From: Streptomyces sp. DI166
GTDB lineage: Bacteria > Actinomycetota > Actinomycetes > Streptomycetales > Streptomycetaceae
Length of the DNA: 64,000 nt
NCBI RefSeq assembly: GCF_900091315.1
Contig: NZ_FLSP01000018.1
Span: forward strand, 1-64,000
Direction: 5' to 3'
Under the pieces are notes generated by a model, which was not told the origin of the DNA, made no database searches, and saw only the letters and a program-made list of their open reading frames with translations. Numbering within the stretch: position 1 is the first letter of the stretch; each line of letters begins with the position of its first letter. A program made the translations under genes and the position numbers. Positions 26,518-34,925 of this stretch are shown here, in pieces.

Positions 26518-27093
26518 ATGGGCGTCACGCTCGCCAAGGGGGGCAATGTCTCCCTGTCCAAGGCCGCACCGAACCTCACCCAGGTGATGGTCGGGCTCGG
26601 CTGGGACGCGCGCTCGACCACCGGAGCCCCGTTCGACCTGGACGCCAGCGCGCTGATGTGCAGCGGCGGACGGGTGATGGGGGACGAGTGGTTCATCTTC
26701 TACAACCAGCTCAAGAGCCCGGACGGCTCCGTGGAGCACACCGGTGACAACCTCACCGGTGAGGGCGACGGCGACGACGAGTCGCTGCTGATCGACCTGG
26801 TCAAGGTGCCCGCCCAGTGCGACAAGATCGTCTTCCCGGTCTCGATCCATATGGCCGACGAGCGCGGCCAGACCTTCGGACAGGTCAGCAACGCGTTCAT
26901 CCGCGTCGTGAACCAGGCCGACGGCCAGGAACTCGCCCGCTACGACCTCAGCGAGGACGCCTCCACCGAGACGGCGATGATCTTCGGCGAGCTCTACCGG
27001 TACCAGGGCGAGTGGAAGTTCAGGGCGGTCGGCCAGGGGTACGCGTCCGGTCTGCGGGGAATCGCCCTGGACTTCGGGGTCAACGTCTCATAA
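26518..27093 (+). CDS. terD: TerD family calcium-binding stress protein (copy 2)
   Basis: A second 191-residue TerD with the same layout as copy 1 ([41 protein letters not shown]). Differences cluster near the Cys at residue about 50 ([16 protein letters not shown]). A 59-base DNA stretch is identical to copy 1. The ATG is preceded by GGGGAGG. The stop codon lies inside a 10-base inverted repeat, and the TerC-like gene follows. Confidence 0.95.
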   Translation: MGVTLAKGGNVSLSKAAPNLTQVMVGLGWDARSTTGAPFDLDASALMCSGGRVMGDEWFIFYNQLKSPDGSVEHTGDNLTGEGDGDDESLLIDLVKVPAQCDKIVFPVSIHMADERGQTFGQVSNAFIRVVNQADGQELARYDLSEDASTETAMIFGELYRYQGEWKFRAVGQGYASGLRGIALDFGVNVS

Positions 27094-27113
27094 CGCTTGT
27101 AACGCGTTATGAG
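27087..27113. promoter_or_regulatory. 10-base perfect inverted repeat over the terD stop codon
   Basis: CTCATAACGC (27087-27096), spacer TTGTAAC, GCGTTATGAG (27104-27113). It is AT-richer than its surroundings and has no T-run, so it could be an operator for the gene at 27228 as well as a terminator. Confidence 0.5.
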
Positions 27114-27227
27114 CAAAAGTCGGGGGCCTCTGGGGTACGAGGGACTGACGACTACACTGCGGCTTCAAAAGTTCGTAAAGCCGAGTACGGCACGGGGGAG
27201 ACCCGTACATACAGGATTGGGTAGCCA

Positions 27228-28370
27228 GTGGTTCTGAAAACCTTCGGCTGGTCGTTCGCGGTCACCGCGCTCGGCCTCGTCGCAGCGGTCCTCTTCGGGG
27301 GGTGGACCGCTTTCGGCATCGTGGCGATCCTCTCCGTCCTTGAGATCTCGCTGTCCTTCGACAACGCGGTGGTCAACGCCGGGATCCTGAAGAAGATGAA
27401 TGCCTTCTGGCAGAAGATCTTCCTCACCGTGGGCATCCTGATCGCCGTCTTCGGTATGCGGCTGGTCTTCCCCGTCGTCATCGTCGCCATCAGCGCCTCG
27501 ATGGGCCCCATCGAGGCCGTCGACCTGGCGCTGACCGACAAGGACCGTTACGAGCAGCTCGTCACGGACGCCCACCCGGCGATCGCCGCCTTCGGCGGTA
27601 TGTTCCTGCTGATGATCTTCCTGGACTTCATCTTCGAGGACCGGGACATCAAGTGGCTCGCCTGGCTGGAGCGGCCGCTGGCCAAGCTCGGCAAGATCGA
27701 CATGCTGTCGGTCTGTGTGGCGCTGGTGGTCCTGCTCATCACCGCCATGACCTTCGCGACCCACGCGCATCTGCACGCGGGCAGCGCGGACAAGGCAGAG
27801 ACGGTTCTGCTCTCCGGCATCGGCGGTCTGATCACCTACATGGTGGTCGGCGGTCTCTCCGGCTACTTCGAGGACAAGCTGGAGGAAGAGGAGGAGCGCG
27901 AGCACGAGGAGGAAGAGGAGGCCGCGCGCACGGGCAAGCCGCGCTCGGCGGTCGCCCTCGCCGGCAAGGCCGCGTTCTTCATGTTCCTCTACCTTGAGGT
28001 CCTGGACGCGTCCTTCTCCTTCGACGGCGTGATCGGCGCCTTCGCCATCACCAACGACATCGTGCTGATGGCGCTGGGTCTGGGCATCGGCGCGATGTAC
28101 GTCCGTTCGCTCACGGTCTACCTGGTCCGCCAGGGCACCCTCGACGACTACGTCTACCTGGAGCACGGCGCGCACTACGCCATCGGCGCCCTGGCCGTGA
28201 TCCTGCTGGTCACCATCCAGTACCAGATCAGCGAGCTGATCACCGGTTCCATCGGTGTCATTCTGATCGCCTGGTCCTTCTGGTCCTCGGTGCGGCGCAA
28301 CCGGGCGCTCGCGGCGGCCGAGGGAAAAGCGGAGGCCTCGGACAGGACTGAGGTCTCGTCCGGGGTGTGA
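27228..28370 (+). CDS. TerC-like integral membrane protein, DUF475 family
   Basis: The 380-residue protein has about nine membrane segments. The TerC-type acidic motifs are EISLSFDNAVVNAGIL in the second and EVLDASFSFDGVIGAFA in a later segment, positions where related Alx/MneP-type proteins bind or move metal ions. A charged cytosolic loop (KLEEEEEREHEEEEE) lies at about 222-236. In Ter systems TerC anchors TerD complexes at the membrane. The GTG start lacks a strong ribosome site. Confidence 0.93.
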   Translation: MVLKTFGWSFAVTALGLVAAVLFGGWTAFGIVAILSVLEISLSFDNAVVNAGILKKMNAFWQKIFLTVGILIAVFGMRLVFPVVIVAISASMGPIEAVDLALTDKDRYEQLVTDAHPAIAAFGGMFLLMIFLDFIFEDRDIKWLAWLERPLAKLGKIDMLSVCVALVVLLITAMTFATHAHLHAGSADKAETVLLSGIGGLITYMVVGGLSGYFEDKLEEEEEREHEEEEEAARTGKPRSAVALAGKAAFFMFLYLEVLDASFSFDGVIGAFAITNDIVLMALGLGIGAMYVRSLTVYLVRQGTLDDYVYLEHGAHYAIGALAVILLVTIQYQISELITGSIGVILIAWSFWSSVRRNRALAAAEGKAEASDRTEVSSGV

Positions 28371-28400
28371 CACCACTGGGTATGAGGAACGCTTCTTGAC

Positions 28401-28425
28401 GGGGCGGCCGGTCTCCGGCCGCCCC
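28401..28425 (+). terminator. intrinsic terminator after TerC-like gene
   Basis: Perfect 11-base stem (28401-28411, 28415-28425), loop TCT, followed by GTTCTCCTT. Confidence 0.85.
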
Positions 28426-28459
28426 GTTCTCCTTGCTTGACCGGCGTGTGGGGGCGGGA

Positions 28460-29200
28460 ATGGGCTTGTTGGACGGGCTGCTGTGGCGTGGGCGCAGCCC
28501 GCAGTTCGACTCGGGAAGTGCGTCGAGCAACGCGATCGAGCTGACCAAGCGGCACGGTCAGGTCTCGCTGACCAAGCAGGACGCGGCCACCGGTCATCTG
28601 CGGATCAATCTGAACTGGCGGATGCGCAGCTCCGACATAGGCGGGCCGCAGCGGGAGAGCCTGCTGCGGCATCCGTTCAAGGCGCTCAAGCCCCCGGAGG
28701 TCGTCGCGCACAGCCAGAGCATGGTCAACGTCGACCTGGACCTGGGATGCCTGTACGAGCTGACCGACGGCACCAAGGGCGTCGTCCAGCCGCTGGGCGG
28801 CCTGCTCGGCGACGTGAACGCACCGCCGTACGTCAAGCTCAGCGGCGACGACCGGTTCGGCTCGGCGTCCGGCGAGACGATGTACGTCAACCTCGACCAG
28901 CGCGAGAACATCAAGCGGCTGCTGGTCTTCGTCTACATCTACGACCAGACCCCGGCCTTCGACCGCACCCAGGCCACGGTCACGCTCTTCCCGAGCAACG
29001 GCCCGCGTATCGAGATCGGCCTCGACGAACGCCATCCCCTGGCCCGCTCCTGCGCGGTGGTGATGATCGAGAACGTCAAGGGCGAACTGATCGTCCGCCG
29101 GGAGGTCAAGTTCGTCTACGGCTTCCAGGCCGAGCTGGACCGGCTGTACGGCTGGGGCCTGCAGTGGGGCCGCGGCTACAAGACGAAGGCGGACCGCTGA
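28460..29200 (+). CDS. TerA-like tellurium resistance protein
   Basis: The ATG at 28460 follows GGGGGCGG and gives 246 residues (MGLLDGLLWRGRSPQF). The central region VNVDLDLGCLYELTDGTKGVVQPLGG and the ending FVYGFQAELDRLYGWGLQWGRG are characteristic of the TerA branch of the TerD superfamily, which keeps the jelly-roll fold but lacks the full Ca2+ site of TerD. It is convergent with a TerD-like gene. Confidence 0.87.
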   Translation: MGLLDGLLWRGRSPQFDSGSASSNAIELTKRHGQVSLTKQDAATGHLRINLNWRMRSSDIGGPQRESLLRHPFKALKPPEVVAHSQSMVNVDLDLGCLYELTDGTKGVVQPLGGLLGDVNAPPYVKLSGDDRFGSASGETMYVNLDQRENIKRLLVFVYIYDQTPAFDRTQATVTLFPSNGPRIEIGLDERHPLARSCAVVMIENVKGELIVRREVKFVYGFQAELDRLYGWGLQWGRGYKTKADR

Positions 29201-29221
29201 CCCGCCCTCGTCCGACTCCGG

Positions 29222-30049
29222 TCACCGGCCGATGAACTGCGGTCCCTGCGGGGGCAGGCGGAACTCGCCCGCCGGGACCGGAGCCGGTGCCGGGGCGGGC
29301 GGGTAGCCGTAGCCGCCCGGGGCGGGCCGGCCGGTGGGCTGGGGGTAGCCGTAGGCGGGCTGGGTCGTGGGCGGCGGGGCCTGCGGAGTCTGCGGGTAGC
29401 CGTACGCCGGCTGCGGGGGGACCACGGTGGTGGGCTGCTCCGGCGGCAGCGGCTGGGACTTCGGCTCCTCCGCGGGCTCCTCGGGCGCGGCGGGGGCCGC
29501 CTCCTCCGACTCGTCCACCGAGATGCCGAAGTCCGTGGCCAGGCCCTTCAGGCCGTTGGAGTAGCCCTCGCCCAGGGCGCGGAACTTCCAGGCATCCCCG
29601 CGGCGGTACAGCTCGCCGCAGATCAGCGCGGTCTCCTGGCCCGTCTCCGGCTTGATGTCGAAGTACAGCAGCGGTTCGCCGTCGGCGACGGACGCGTCGT
29701 ACAGCAGGATGCGCAGTGACCGTACGAGGTCGAAGGTCGCGCCGTCCGCCGATGCGACCAGGTAAATCTGGCTGACGTCGGGCTCGACACCCGCGAGGTC
29801 TGTCTGGATCGTGTCGGTGAGGCCCTCGGCCAGCCGTTTCTTGCCGAGCCGCCAGACCTTCCCGGAGGGGTGTCGGGGCTGGTTGTAGAAGACGAAGTCC
29901 TCGTCGGAGCGCACCCGACCGTCGGGGCCGAGGAGCAGCGCCGAGGCGTCGACATCCGGGACCCCCTGCCCGGGCGTCCACCGGAGCACGGCACGTACAG
30001 TCGTGGCTTCGAGCGGGACGTTCGACCCCTTCAGCATCGCGTGCGTCAT
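29222..30049 (-). CDS. TerD-like protein with Pro/Tyr-rich tail
   Basis: Residues 1-180 of 275 are a TerD domain ([40 protein letters not shown]). The classical DNLTGEG calcium loop is replaced by [16 protein letters not shown], so Ca2+ binding is doubtful. After an acidic linker the tail carries repeats of the type PAYGYPQ, about 90 residues rich in Pro, Tyr and Gly, probably disordered. It is divergent from the Ter biosynthetic genes. Confidence 0.9.
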   Translation of the reverse strand: MTHAMLKGSNVPLEATTVRAVLRWTPGQGVPDVDASALLLGPDGRVRSDEDFVFYNQPRHPSGKVWRLGKKRLAEGLTDTIQTDLAGVEPDVSQIYLVASADGATFDLVRSLRILLYDASVADGEPLLYFDIKPETGQETALICGELYRRGDAWKFRALGEGYSNGLKGLATDFGISVDESEEAAPAAPEEPAEEPKSQPLPPEQPTTVVPPQPAYGYPQTPQAPPPTTQPAYGYPQPTGRPAPGGYGYPPAPAPAPVPAGEFRLPPQGPQFIGR

Positions 30050-30235
30050 GCGGTCATCCTGCCCTCTCGGTAGTGATCACGACAACGCGGGGGTACATGA
30101 TCAGCTGACCGTGTCCACAACCGCGTTACCAGAAATTCATGCCCGGCGGGAACCCCTGACAGAGGTATCTACGTACTATTACCGGCCACCTGCGAACGGT
30201 TCACAGGGGTCGCTCAGCCACCACGGGGGAGTTTT

Positions 30236-31402
30236 ATGCGTCATTTCGGGCACATCGCCCCTGAGGTGCGGCGCCGCCTCTTCCATCAGCAGCCGTGCGA
30301 GTTCGACGCGGACTCGCCCGCCCGGCTGCTCGCCGCCGCCCTGGGGGCCACCCTGTACAGTCCGGCCACCCGGCCCCGGCTCGCGGACGACGTCCGCAAG
30401 CAGGCCGCGCGCGGTGTCGTGTCGATGGTGCTGTGCCTGGAGGACTCCATCGGCGACGAGGACGTGGCCGCGGGCGAGGAAAACCTCGTACACCAGTTCG
30501 CCGACCTCGCCGCCGGTGACCGGTCCGCCCTGCCGCTGCTGTTCATCCGGGTTCGCACCCCCGAGCAGATCCCCGACCTCGCCCACCGACTCGGCCCCAC
30601 CGTCGCCCTGCTCTCCGGCTTCGTGCTGCCCAAGTTCACCGAGGAACGCGGCATCCCCTTCCTGGAGGCCCTCGCGAGCGCCGAGGCCATGAGCGGGCGG
30701 CGCCTGTTCGCCATGCCCGTGCTGGAATCCCCCGAGCTGCTCTTCCGCGAGTCCCGCGTGGACACCCTGGAAGGGATCTTCCGGGCGGTCGACAAGTATC
30801 GTGAGAAGGTGCTCGCGCTGCGCCTCGGCGTGACCGACTTCTGCTCCAGCTACGGTCTGCGCCGGGCTCCCGACATGACGGCGTACGACGTCCAGATCGT
30901 CGCCTCCGTCATCGCCGACGTGGTCAACATGCTCGGCCGCGCCGACGGCACCGGCTTCACCGTCACCGGCCCGGTGTGGGAGTACTTCCGCGTGCAGGAA
31001 CGTATGTTCAAGCCCCAGCTGCGCCGCAGCCCCTTCCTGGAGGGCCAGGCCGAACAACTGCGCGAGGCCCTCATCGAGCACGCCATGGACGGACTGCTCC
31101 GCGAGATCGCCCTCGACCAGGCCAACGGCCTCACCGGCAAGACCTGCATCCACCCCTCCCACGTCCTGCCCGTGCACGCGCTCTCCGTCGTCAGCCACGA
31201 GGAGTTCAGCGACGCCCAGGACATCCTGCGCCCCGAGAGCGGCGGCGGAGGCGTGCTGCGCTCGCAGTACACGAACAAGATGAACGAGGTGAAGCCGCAC
31301 CGCGCCTGGGCCGAGCGGACCATGCTGCGCGCCGAGGTCTTCGGAGTGGCCAACGAGGACGTGGGCTTCGTGGAGCTGCTCGCCGCCGGAATCCCCGGCT
31401 GA
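30236..31402 (+). CDS. HpcH/HpaI aldolase / citrate-lyase-like protein of the Ter module
   Basis: The 388-residue enzyme has the CitE-like motifs MVLCLEDSIGDEDV (metal-binding Glu/Asp) and LALRLGVTDFCSSYGL, then GKTCIHPSHVLPVHAL, the conserved phosphate-end region. Such enzymes make or break C-C bonds on phosphoenolpyruvate- or acyl-type substrates. It leads a three-gene operon with a phosphoribosyltransferase and a HAD phosphatase (21-base gap, then 1-base overlap). This combination is the biosynthetic module that comparative genomics linked to TerD/TerC systems. CGGGGGAG precedes the ATG. Confidence 0.9.
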   Translation: MRHFGHIAPEVRRRLFHQQPCEFDADSPARLLAAALGATLYSPATRPRLADDVRKQAARGVVSMVLCLEDSIGDEDVAAGEENLVHQFADLAAGDRSALPLLFIRVRTPEQIPDLAHRLGPTVALLSGFVLPKFTEERGIPFLEALASAEAMSGRRLFAMPVLESPELLFRESRVDTLEGIFRAVDKYREKVLALRLGVTDFCSSYGLRRAPDMTAYDVQIVASVIADVVNMLGRADGTGFTVTGPVWEYFRVQERMFKPQLRRSPFLEGQAEQLREALIEHAMDGLLREIALDQANGLTGKTCIHPSHVLPVHALSVVSHEEFSDAQDILRPESGGGGVLRSQYTNKMNEVKPHRAWAERTMLRAEVFGVANEDVGFVELLAAGIPG

Positions 31403-31423
31403 CCACCGACAACCAAGGGACGC

Positions 31424-33859
31424 ATGAACAAGGCAGTGAACAACGGGGTCTGGTCCGGCACCTGGGTCGCCCAGCGGCTCGGCGTCGAACTGGAGGGCGA
31501 CGACACCCTCAAGGACCTGCTCGGGCTGGCCCTGCGCCGCAACCCCAAGCGGGCCCACCTCCTCGTCTCCCACGTACTGGGCAAACACATCCCGCAGTCA
31601 CCCACCGTCGTCTACGGCCACGGCTTCACCCTCGGCCGCCAGGTACGGGAACTGCTGGGCGCCGACCAGGCCGAGCGGGCGGTCGTCCTCGGCTACGCGG
31701 AGACCGCCACCGGACTCGGCCACTCCGTCGCCGACGGCGTCGGCTCCGCGCCCTACCTGCACTCCACCCGCCGCCCGGTCCCCGGAGTCGCCCCCGCGGG
31801 CGGCTTCGAGGAGTCCCACAGCCACGCCACCTCGCACCTGCTGCTCCCCGAGGACCCCACCCTCCTGCTCGGCGACGGCCCCCTCGTCCTCGTCGACGAC
31901 GAGTTCTCCACCGGCAACACCGTCCTCAACACCATCCGCGACCTCCACGAGCGCTACCCCAGGCGCCGGTACGTCGTCGTCGCCCTGGTCGACATGCGCT
32001 CGCCCCAGGACACCCGGCGCCTGGAGGCCTTCGCACGGGAGATAGGCGCCCGCGTCGACCTCGTCGCCGCCGCCTCCGGAACCGTCACCCTGCCTGACGG
32101 CGTGCTGGACAAGGGCCAGGCCCTCGTCGCCCAGCACGAGCGACCCCACGAGCCCGCGCCGACCGGGCACCGGCCCGCCGCCGTGCGCCGCGTCGACCTG
32201 CACTGGCCGCACGGCCTCCCCGACGGCGGACGCCACGGCTTCACCCAGGCCCACCGAATACGCCTGGAGAACGCCCTGCCCGCCATGGCCGCCCGCCTCG
32301 CCGAAGCCCTCCCCGAGGACGCCCGCCGCGTCCACGTCCTCGGCTTCGAAGAGCTGATGTACGCCCCCCTGCGCCTGGCCCGCGAACTGGAGCAGATCAC
32401 CGAAGCGGAGATCCGCTACTCCACCACCACCCGCTCCCCGGTCCTCGCCGTCGACGACCCCGGCTACGCCATCCGCACCCGCCTGGTCTTCCCCGCCCAC
32501 GACAACCCCGCCGACGGCCCCGGCGACCGCTACGCCTACAACGTCGCCGGAGCCGGCTTCGACACCGTCGTGGTCGTCGTCGACTCCGCCGCCGACACCC
32601 CCGAACTGCACGCCCCCGACGGCCTGCTCGCCCGGCTCCGGGCCCACACCGCGCAGGTCCTCCTCGTGGTGGTCCCCTCGTACGTACCCGAAAGGCCCTC
32701 GATGCTGCCCGAGCCCCTGCGCGGCCCCGCCTTCTCCTCGTACGCCCCCGAGGAGGTCGGCTGGCTCCTCCAGGACCTCTCCGACGTCACCCTGGAGGCG
32801 CCCACCGAGGAGCGCGAGGAGGCCATCCAGAGCGGCGGCGCCCACTACGCCGAATCACTGCCCGTGGAGTACCAGCCCAGCGAGCAGTACCAGCAGCTCT
32901 TCCAGGCCGCGCTGGAGCAGTCCGCGGCCCGCCTCGCCCAGGCCGTCGGCGCGGTCACCGAGGTCGTCCTCGCCGAACGCTCACCCCGCCCGGTCCTGGT
33001 CTCCCTCGCCCGCGCCGGAACCCCCGTCGGCGTCCTCATGCGCCGCTGGGCCCAGCACCGCCACGGCCTGGACCTGCCGCACTACGCCGTCTCCATCGTC
33101 CGCGGCCGCGGCATCGACGCCAACGCCCTGCGCTGGCTCGCCGCCCACCACGACCCCAGCGACGTCGTCTTCGTCGACGGCTGGACCGGCAAGGGCGCCA
33201 TCACCCGCGAACTCACCGCCGCCATCGAGGAGTTCGAGGCCGCCGAAGGCATCACCGGCTTCGACCCCGAGATCGCCGTCCTCGCCGACCCCGGCTCCTG
33301 CGTGCGCACCTACGGCACCCGCGAGGACTACCTGATCCCCTCCGCCTGCCTCAACTCCACCGTGTCCGGCCTGATTTCACGCACCGTGCTGCGCGCCGAC
33401 CTGGTCGGTCCCAACGACTTCCACGGCGCGAAGTTCTACCGCGAACTCGCCGGCGCCGATGTCTCCGTCGCCTTCCTCGACGCCGTCACCGCCCGCTTCA
33501 CCGAGGTCTCCGACGCCGTCGACGCCCTCGCCAAGGACCTCCTGTCCGCCGACCGCGCCCCAACCTGGGAGGGCTGGGCGGCAGTCGAGCGCATCAGCGA
33601 GGAGTACGGCATCCACGACGTGAACCTCGTGAAGCCCGGCGTCGGCGAGACCACCCGGGTACTGCTGCGTCGCGTACCGTGGAAGATCCTTGCGCGCGCA
33701 GGCGCGGGCGCCGACCTGGACCACGTACGCCTGCTGGCCGAACAGAGAGGGGTTCCGGTGGAAGAGGTCGCCGAACTGCCGTACACCTGCGTGGGCTTGA
33801 TCCACCCCAAGTACACGCGGGGCGCGACGGGCGCCGACGGCAAGGCGGTGAACGCCTGA
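31424..33859 (+). CDS. double phosphoribosyltransferase (PRTase_2-TRSP-PRTase_1) of the Ter module
   Basis: This 811-residue fusion has an N-terminal phosphoribosyltransferase with the PRPP loop VLVDDEFSTGNTVLNT (about 152-168). A TRSP domain contains its namesake TTTRSPVLAVDD (about 333-345). The C-terminal half has VVFVDGWTGKGAITREL (about 580-596), a second PRPP-loop-like motif, and DFHGAKFYREL, as in the family called PRTase_1 or StiP. It is predicted to attach ribose-phosphate to a base or acid, giving a nucleoside-like product. No experimental product is known to me. It is followed, overlapping by one base, by the HAD gene. Confidence 0.88.
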   Translation: MNKAVNNGVWSGTWVAQRLGVELEGDDTLKDLLGLALRRNPKRAHLLVSHVLGKHIPQSPTVVYGHGFTLGRQVRELLGADQAERAVVLGYAETATGLGHSVADGVGSAPYLHSTRRPVPGVAPAGGFEESHSHATSHLLLPEDPTLLLGDGPLVLVDDEFSTGNTVLNTIRDLHERYPRRRYVVVALVDMRSPQDTRRLEAFAREIGARVDLVAAASGTVTLPDGVLDKGQALVAQHERPHEPAPTGHRPAAVRRVDLHWPHGLPDGGRHGFTQAHRIRLENALPAMAARLAEALPEDARRVHVLGFEELMYAPLRLARELEQITEAEIRYSTTTRSPVLAVDDPGYAIRTRLVFPAHDNPADGPGDRYAYNVAGAGFDTVVVVVDSAADTPELHAPDGLLARLRAHTAQVLLVVVPSYVPERPSMLPEPLRGPAFSSYAPEEVGWLLQDLSDVTLEAPTEEREEAIQSGGAHYAESLPVEYQPSEQYQQLFQAALEQSAARLAQAVGAVTEVVLAERSPRPVLVSLARAGTPVGVLMRRWAQHRHGLDLPHYAVSIVRGRGIDANALRWLAAHHDPSDVVFVDGWTGKGAITRELTAAIEEFEAAEGITGFDPEIAVLADPGSCVRTYGTREDYLIPSACLNSTVSGLISRTVLRADLVGPNDFHGAKFYRELAGADVSVAFLDAVTARFTEVSDAVDALAKDLLSADRAPTWEGWAAVERISEEYGIHDVNLVKPGVGETTRVLLRRVPWKILARAGAGADLDHVRLLAEQRGVPVEEVAELPYTCVGLIHPKYTRGATGADGKAVNA

Positions 33860-34671
33860 TGCCGGTGCTGGTGGCCAGCGACCTGGACCGCACACTCATC
33901 TACTCCTCGGCGGCCCTCGCCCTCACCATGCCGGACGCGCGGGCACCCCGGCTGCTCTGCGTCGAGGTGCACGAGAGCAGGCCGCTGTCGTACATGACCG
34001 AGACGGCAGCCGCCCTGCTCACCGAACTCGGCGACACCGCCCTGTTCGTGCCCACCACGACCCGCACCCGCAAGCAGTACCAGCGCATCAACCTCCCCGG
34101 CCCGCCCCCCACTTACGCGATCTGCGCCAACGGCGGCCACATCCTGGTGGACGGCGTCTCCGACCCCTCCTGGCAGGCCCGGGTCACCGCCCGGCTCGCC
34201 GAGGAGTGCGCGCCGCTCGACGAGATCCGCGCCCACCTGATGGCCACCGCCGACCCCGCCTGGGTCCGCAAGCACCGGGTCGCCGAGGACCTCTTCGCCT
34301 ACCTCGTCGTGGAACGGGAACTGCTGCCCGAGGAATGGGTGAAGGAACTGGCCGTCTGGGCGGAGAACCGCGGCTGGACCGTCTCCCTCCAGGGCCGCAA
34401 GATCTACGCCGTGCCCAAGCCGCTCACCAAGAGCGCGGCCCTGCACGAACTGTCCCGCCGCACCGGCGCCGACCTCACCCTGGCCGCCGGCGACTCCCTC
34501 CTCGACGCCGACCTCCTCCTCGCCGCGGACAAGGGCTGGCGCCCCGGGCACGGCGAACTCGCCGACGCCCAGTGGACGGCACCGGGCGTCAGCGCACTGC
34601 CGGAGCGGGGAGTGCTGGCGGGGGAGCGGATCCTGCGCGAGTTCCTGCGGCAGTGCCGCGCACCGCGCTAG
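33859..34671 (+). CDS. HAD family phosphatase of the Ter module
   Basis: The ATG at 33859 shares one base with the upstream TGA (TGATG), so translation is coupled. The 270-residue protein starts with the HAD motif ASDLDRTL (Asp8, Asp10), has VPTTTRTRKQY as motif II, KPLTKSAAL with the motif III Lys, and LAAGDSLLDADLL as motif IV. It resembles Cof or sucrose-phosphate phosphatase types and probably dephosphorylates the product of the preceding two enzymes. Confidence 0.9.
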   Translation: MPVLVASDLDRTLIYSSAALALTMPDARAPRLLCVEVHESRPLSYMTETAAALLTELGDTALFVPTTTRTRKQYQRINLPGPPPTYAICANGGHILVDGVSDPSWQARVTARLAEECAPLDEIRAHLMATADPAWVRKHRVAEDLFAYLVVERELLPEEWVKELAVWAENRGWTVSLQGRKIYAVPKPLTKSAALHELSRRTGADLTLAAGDSLLDADLLLAADKGWRPGHGELADAQWTAPGVSALPERGVLAGERILREFLRQCRAPR

Positions 34672-34680
34672 AGGCCCTTG

Positions 34681-34893
34681 CTAGCCGCAGCAACCCCCAC
34701 CGCAGCAGCCGCCCCCGCCGCCACCCTTGGGCGCGGGGGCGCTCGCCGTACCGCCCACCGCGACGGTGGACAGCAGCTTCACCGTGTCGTCATGTCCCGC
34801 GGGGCACTGCGCGGGGTCGGAGGACTGAGCCATGGGACGGCTGACTTCGAACGTGTCACCGCAGGTCCGGCACCGGTAGTCATAGCGAGGCAT
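34681..34893 (-). CDS. FmdB-type zinc ribbon protein
   Basis: The 70-residue protein starts MPRYDYRCRTCGDTFEV, and the CxxC pair with a later C-P-A-G-H site make a putative zinc ribbon. The C-terminus GGGGGGCCGGGCCG is Cys- and Gly-rich and could bind additional metal. Role unknown. It is convergent with the HAD gene and 32 bases from the next minus-strand gene. Confidence 0.87.
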   Translation of the reverse strand: MPRYDYRCRTCGDTFEVSRPMAQSSDPAQCPAGHDDTVKLLSTVAVGGTASAPAPKGGGGGGCCGGGCCG

Positions 34894-34925
34894 GCGCACA
34901 GATTAACCGGGGCCGGGCCACCGGG

